Shown piece after piece: positions 31,439 through 35,531 of a stretch of DNA of 35,531 bases. Each line of letters opens with the position of its first letter. Position 1 is the stretch's first letter. Source of the stretch: Roseateles hydrophilus (GTDB taxonomy: Bacteria > Pseudomonadota > Gammaproteobacteria > Burkholderiales > Burkholderiaceae_C). A program made the position numbers and the translations under genes. The notes beneath the pieces were generated by a model, which worked only from the letters and a program-made list of their open reading frames with translations, was not told the origin of the DNA and searched no databases. The DNA lies in the NCBI RefSeq assembly GCF_026712245.1, contig NZ_JAPPUY010000008.1:1-35531 (forward strand), written 5' to 3'.

Positions 31439-34243
31439 TCAGAACTTGACGCGGGCGGTCAGGTAGTACTGGCTGCCGTTGCGGTAGATGGCGCGCGGCT
31501 GCAGCTCCGACGCGTAGTACTTCAGCTTGGGGTCGTTCAGGTTCTGGCCGTCCAGGCTCACGCTGAAGTTGTCGCTGAACTTGTAGCCCACCGAGGCGGA
31601 CAGCACGCCCGTGCCCTTCTGGAAGTACTTCGTGCCGCGGTCGTTGCCGACGAAGATGTCATCGGTGTAGCTGTAATTCACCCGCGCCGAGAAGCGGTCG
31701 TTCTCGAAGAAGCCGCCCAGCGTGAACGAGTTCTTCACGTTGCCGCGCAGCACGGCGCCGGTCTCGTCCTCGCCGTCCGCGTAGGTGTAGTTGGCCATCA
31801 CGCCGAAGTTCGCGGCAATCGGCGTCTCGAACGCGAACTCCACGCCCTTGACGGTCGCCTTGCGGTTGGTCGGGCCGGTCACGAGGAAGTCGCGGTTCAC
31901 GAGCTGCGGGTTGCCGCCGACCTGGTTGGTGTTGATCAGCAGCGCCGGGTAGTTCGCGCGGAACGTGCCGTCGGTGATGTAGCTGCTCATGTCCATCAGG
32001 AACGCGCCTGCCGACACGAAGGCGCGCGGCGCGAAATACCACTCGATGTTGGCGTCGACATTGGTTGAGCGCACCGGCTTGAGCTTGGGGTTGCCCGCCG
32101 TGCCGCCGCCCACAACGGTGTTGTCCAGGAACATGCCCGTGGTGTTGAGCGCGGTGTAGCCGGACAGCGCGGTGTAGTCGGCCCGCGTCACGGTGCGGTT
32201 CACCGCCAGGCGCGCGACGACGTCCTTCTGCACATCGATGCGCACGCTGGCGCTGGGCAGCCAGTCGGTGTAGGTCAGGTCAGAAGTGGTGACGGTGTAG
32301 TTGCCGAAGGCCGAGCCGGTGATGGTCGGCGTCTCGCCGGCCAGGCTGGCGCGGAAGGAGCTGGACTTCTGCGTGGTGCGCACCGCGCGCAGGCCGATAT
32401 TGCCGCTCCAGCCCGGGCCCTCCAGCGCGCCCTGCACGTAGGCCGCCGTCGTGTTTTCCTTCACCGAGTATTCCTGCTCGGCCCAACGGCGCACCACCGG
32501 GTCGCGGTTGGTGACGCGGCGGTTGTAGTCGGCCAGCGCGTCGGCGGTGATGTAGGGAATGTTGGTCGGGAAGCCGCTGCCCAGGCCGCTGCCGAAGTTG
32601 CTCGGGTAGGCGCCGCCGAAGGCCGGCAGCGTGTAGAAGGAGTTCTGCGGGGCATCCACCGTGGTGCCGTTCGGGCCGGGCACCGAGCAGGCGCTGGGCA
32701 TGCTCCAGTCGAAGGCCGACACGCGGTACGGCGTGCCCGTCGCGCAGCCGGGGCCTTGGGCGACGATGGGGTCGGTGTAGCGCTTGTGCTGGGCGCTGCG
32801 CACGCCGAACTTCAGCGTCTTCAGCATGCCGGCGTCGAGCTCGTACTCGCCGTCGACCTGGGCCCACGATTCCTTGTCGTGCACCACCACGTTCTGCGCG
32901 CCGAAGATCCAGTCGGCGCGCGTCGTCGGGTTGGTGAAGCTGAACGACGGCGCAGTGTCCGTGCCGTTGAGCGAGTAGCTGGCGCGCGTGCTGGAGATGG
33001 CCAGCTCGACGACGTCCTGGCTGATCGTCTTGCCCTTGCCGGTCGACGTGCCGGCGTTGGCCGTAAACGTCAGTGCGTCGTTCACCTTGAGGCGGGACTC
33101 CACGCTGACGAAGCCGGTCTCGGCCGAGGCCTTGCGGCTGATCATGTCGTAGTAGCCGGCCGTCGACGGCGTGGCCCAGTTGAACGTGGCCTTGGTCAGC
33201 GTCTTGTTGCCGTTGCTGTCGGTCTTGACCTCGTAGTCCGAGATGGTCGCGGTGTTGAGCAAGCCGCCGCGAGGCGCCAGCAGGTAGTTGCGGTTGTAGT
33301 TGTCCGCATCCATCTTGGACGAGAAGGCGGTGAGGGTGGCGTCGAAGTCCGCGTTGGGCTTGATCTGCGCGCGGATCAGGCCGCCCTTGCGCTCACGCTC
33401 CTGCGTGAAGAGGGCCGAGCCGATCAGGTCGGGCGTGTAGACGCCGTTCAGGGCGGGGTTGTCCGCGACCAGCTTGGGCGCGGTCGTTGCATCCAGCTTG
33501 TTGATGTAGCCCAGCGCCTCCACGCCGTCGCGACGCAGGCTGCGCTGCTCGGAGAAGGCCTGCACCATCACGCCGAAGGTGCGCGCTTCGTTGCGGAAGT
33601 TCAGCAGGGCCGACAGCTGCGGGTCGGTCTTCTTCGGCAGGTCGGCATAGACCGCGCCCACGCCGACCTCGGCGGTCAGCGTCTTCGTGAAATCCAGCGG
33701 ACGGCGGGTGATGATGTTCACCGAGCCAGCCGTGCCGCCTTCCACCAGCGACGCCTCGGAGCTCTTGCGAACCTCGACGCGGCTCACCAGTTCGGACGGC
33801 AGTAGCGAGAAGCTCACGCTGCGGCCGACGCCCGCGCCGGTCTGGTCCAGCACGAACCAGTCGCCGTTCGCGATGCCGTGGCCGTCGACCAGCGTCTGGG
33901 TGAGGCTGGGGTTGGTGCCGCGCAGGCCCACGCGATCCCGCTCGTCGAAGCCGCCCGAGCCGCCGGCGGGGCTGTTCAGCACGGTGACGCCCGGAATGCG
34001 GGCCAGCGAGTCGGCCACGTTCTTGTCGGGCATCTTGCCGATGTCCTCGGCGGAGATGACGTCAATGTGGGCCTCGGCGTTGCGCTTGACGCTCAGCGAC
34101 TTTTCTTGCGATGCGCGGACGCCGGTCACCACGACCGTCTCCAGCTGGCTTTGCGCCGGGGCTTGTTGGGCCAGGGCGGCGCCGCTGGCGCCGAGTAGGG
34201 CGATGAGCACCGCCTGCGAGATGGGAGTCTGCTTGACCTTCAT
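31439..34243 (-). CDS. TonB-dependent outer-membrane receptor 2
   Basis: A 934-residue receptor. Signal peptide about 1-26 (MKVKQTPISQAVLIALLG...ALAQ), plug domain about 40-170 (LETVVVTGVRASQEKSLSVK, IPGVTVL, VGLRGTNPSLTQTLVDGHG, VRKSSEASLVEGGTAG) and a barrel ending in Phe (TARVKF). It belongs to the same receptor group as receptor 1 but the barrels differ clearly, which suggests different oligomer sizes or sugars. ATG 34243 has a GAGGAAC ribosome binding site; the frame is open far upstream but that part overlaps the operator sites. A SusD partner is absent, as normal in Proteobacteria. The halogenase-like gene follows and is probably cotranscribed. Confidence 0.94.
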   Translation of the reverse strand: MKVKQTPISQAVLIALLGASGAALAQQAPAQSQLETVVVTGVRASQEKSLSVKRNAEAHIDVISAEDIGKMPDKNVADSLARIPGVTVLNSPAGGSGGFDERDRVGLRGTNPSLTQTLVDGHGIANGDWFVLDQTGAGVGRSVSFSLLPSELVSRVEVRKSSEASLVEGGTAGSVNIITRRPLDFTKTLTAEVGVGAVYADLPKKTDPQLSALLNFRNEARTFGVMVQAFSEQRSLRRDGVEALGYINKLDATTAPKLVADNPALNGVYTPDLIGSALFTQERERKGGLIRAQIKPNADFDATLTAFSSKMDADNYNRNYLLAPRGGLLNTATISDYEVKTDSNGNKTLTKATFNWATPSTAGYYDMISRKASAETGFVSVESRLKVNDALTFTANAGTSTGKGKTISQDVVELAISSTRASYSLNGTDTAPSFSFTNPTTRADWIFGAQNVVVHDKESWAQVDGEYELDAGMLKTLKFGVRSAQHKRYTDPIVAQGPGCATGTPYRVSAFDWSMPSACSVPGPNGTTVDAPQNSFYTLPAFGGAYPSNFGSGLGSGFPTNIPYITADALADYNRRVTNRDPVVRRWAEQEYSVKENTTAAYVQGALEGPGWSGNIGLRAVRTTQKSSSFRASLAGETPTITGSAFGNYTVTTSDLTYTDWLPSASVRIDVQKDVVARLAVNRTVTRADYTALSGYTALNTTGMFLDNTVVGGGTAGNPKLKPVRSTNVDANIEWYFAPRAFVSAGAFLMDMSSYITDGTFRANYPALLINTNQVGGNPQLVNRDFLVTGPTNRKATVKGVEFAFETPIAANFGVMANYTYADGEDETGAVLRGNVKNSFTLGGFFENDRFSARVNYSYTDDIFVGNDRGTKYFQKGTGVLSASVGYKFSDNFSVSLDGQNLNDPKLKYYASELQPRAIYRNGSQYYLTARVKF

Positions 34244-34347
34244 GTAAGTTCCTCGTGATGGCCGATGAAGTCGTGGCGGTGATGCGCGACCGACCGGTTG
34301 CATACCACCTGGAGCCCGGATGTGATGGTCTTCTGCGCGAGCCCTAC

Positions 34348-34365
34348 ACAACCAGTGTGACGCCA
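34348..34365 (-). promoter_or_regulatory. candidate operator, TGG direct-repeat site h
   Basis: Minus strand: TGGCGTCACACTGGTTGT. It covers the predicted transcription start of receptor 2, as site f does for receptor 1. Confidence 0.45.
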
Positions 34366-34393
34366 ATGTATCAAGCGATGACGCCACTTTGCT
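34365..34393 (-). promoter_or_regulatory. predicted promoter of TonB receptor 2
   Basis: Minus strand: -10 TACATT (34365-34370), 17-base spacer, -35 AGCAAA (34388-34393). It aligns with the receptor 1 promoter. The leader is about 115 bases. Confidence 0.4.
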
Positions 34394-34397
34394 ACCA
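34380..34397 (-). promoter_or_regulatory. candidate operator, TGG direct-repeat site g
   Basis: Minus strand: TGGTAGCAAAGTGGCGTC. It covers the -35 region of receptor 2; ten of the first eleven bases equal site e. Confidence 0.45.
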
Positions 34398-34487
34398 GTC
34401 ATGGGCGGGTGGTTTCCCCGGGGTGCTGGCCGGCGCAGCATGTGACCGGGCTGGCTCTCTATGACCGGGTGGCTTGGCGAGCTTGTT

Positions 34488-34505
34488 TGGTATCAGATTG
34501 GTATC
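34488..34505 (+). promoter_or_regulatory. candidate operator, TGG direct-repeat site i
   Basis: TGGTATCAGATTGGTATC: two exact TGGTAT half-sites 11 bases apart, matching site c at the operon promoter. It lies about 100 bases upstream of the receptor 2 promoter. From here to the tRNA promoter at 34700 I see nothing else in the 499-base gap. Confidence 0.55.
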
Positions 34506-34699
34506 GGTTCATCGGGCGAAAGCTGTTGCGCCTTCGACACGGAATCGCCCGGCGGTGGCGTGGTGTGAGTGGCGCGTCCACGGCGGATCTTGTTTTGGCG
34601 TCGCTGGACGGGTGGCCGCGCTGACGCGCCGGTGTGATCTGTCTGCTGGCTGGGCCTGCGATGTCTTGTGCGGCCGCGCGTGAGTTGTGCGCGAGGTGG

Positions 34700-34727
34700 T
34701 TGCAGGCGCAAAAAGCTGTGCTATAGT
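34700..34727 (+). promoter_or_regulatory. promoter of the tRNA-tuf transcript
   Basis: -35 TTGCAG (34700-34705), a 16-base spacer and -10 TATAGT (34722-34727), with a start near 34734, nine bases before tRNA-Tyr. Confidence 0.75.
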
Positions 34728-34742
34728 TGCGGGCTTGCCTCA

Positions 34743-34827
34743 GGAGGGGTGGCCGAGTGGTTAAAGGCAGCAGACTGTAAATCTGCCCGCATTGCGTACG
34801 CTGGTTCGAATCCAGCCTCCTCCACCA
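34743..34827 (+). tRNA. tRNA-Tyr (GTA)
   Basis: An 85-nt tRNA with a long variable arm, as in class II tRNA-Tyr. The anticodon stem CAGA...TCTG holds GTA in CTGTAAA. The acceptor GGAGGGG pairs with CTCCTCC and CCA is encoded. It is first in the Tyr-Gly-Thr-tuf transcript. Confidence 0.96.
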
Positions 34828-34876
34828 AAGCTTGCGCTTGCATGCTGTGGAAATCTGATGGTGAGAAGCTCCCAGG

Positions 34877-34950
34877 GCGGGAGTAGTTCAATGGTAGAAC
34901 CTTAGCCTTCCAAGCTAATGACACGGGTTCGATTCCCGTTTCCCGCTCCA
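34877..34950 (+). tRNA. tRNA-Gly (TCC)
   Basis: A 74-nt tRNA with acceptor GCGGGAG / TTCCCGC-type ends, anticodon loop CTTCCAA (TCC), T-loop GGGTTCGATTCCC and encoded CCA. Confidence 0.96.
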
Positions 34951-35023
34951 TGTCAGGGGCTTGGTCGGTCAGCGTCGATACCGGTTTGCCGCGCAGTTCT
35001 GCTGGCGTTAAACCCGTGCCGAT

Positions 35024-35098
<75 letters not shown>

Positions 35099-35150
35099 CA
35101 ACTCCTTCTTTTTTCTACTCGTCCCAACGGGTTCGCCTCAGGAGCGCAAG

Positions 35151-35531
<381 letters not shown>

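Overview
The window looks like a high-GC betaproteobacterial chromosome, most likely a member of the Burkholderiales near Roseateles, Mitsuaria, Pelomonas or Rubrivivax. The evidence is the 3' end of a 5S rRNA at one edge, the tRNA-Tyr/Gly/Thr-tuf order at the other edge, a betaproteobacterial style of gene content (psd, lplT, LysR, TonB receptors), a perfect CTGT-N8-ACAG LexA box, and strong G/C bias at third codon positions. This placement is an inference from gene content, not a phylogeny.

Layout. 1-118: the end of an rRNA operon and its terminator. 224-2338: a LysR regulator divergent from an alpha/beta hydrolase. 2384-7964: a group of envelope-lipid type genes: an LpxH-like metallophosphoesterase, phosphatidylserine decarboxylase, a membrane-anchored class III aminotransferase, a small HxxxH membrane protein and a GT4 glycosyltransferase. 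8019-10835: leftward small genes (GNAT, VOC-fold protein, membrane protein) and the lysophospholipid transporter lplT. 10920-12960: a radical SAM protein and its partner protein, a putative DNA-repair pair, directly behind a LexA box. 12961-13282: two repeat-like elements next to each other. 13283-14764: a TPR/GAF-like protein.

14911-25256 is a ten-gene rightward operon for chitin and N-acetylglucosamine (GlcNAc) use, in which almost every pair of genes overlaps or is a few bases apart: sugar kinase, GntR/UTRA regulator, NagA deacetylase, SIS-type GlcN-6-P deaminase, GH3 hexosaminidase, AmpG-like transporter, secreted GH16-like protein, secreted GH18 chitinase, NagX membrane protein and a DUF6445-like HxD...H protein. 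It is followed by two large TonB-dependent receptors (25512-28169 and 31439-34243, both leftward), a cupin/JmjC-like HxD...H protein (28692-29711) and a flavin-dependent tryptophan-halogenase-like protein (29724-31346) downstream of the second receptor. The expected flow is: secreted GH18 (and perhaps GH16) cut the polymer, the receptors take up oligomers, NagX and the MFS carrier act at the inner membrane, GH3 releases GlcNAc in the cytoplasm, and kinase, NagA and the SIS deaminase feed fructose-6-phosphate.

The most unusual features are: (i) a family of nine 18-bp sites of the form TGGY-N5-A-N-TGG, two TGG cores one helical turn apart, at the operon promoter and both receptor promoters, which predicts one regulon; (ii) the halogenase-like and two 2-oxoglutarate-oxygenase-like proteins tied to glycan receptors, whose chemistry is unknown; (iii) a LexA-controlled radical SAM repair pair; (iv) an 88-bp dispersed repeat whose hairpin shows compensatory changes, abutting a 161-bp element with terminal inverted repeats.
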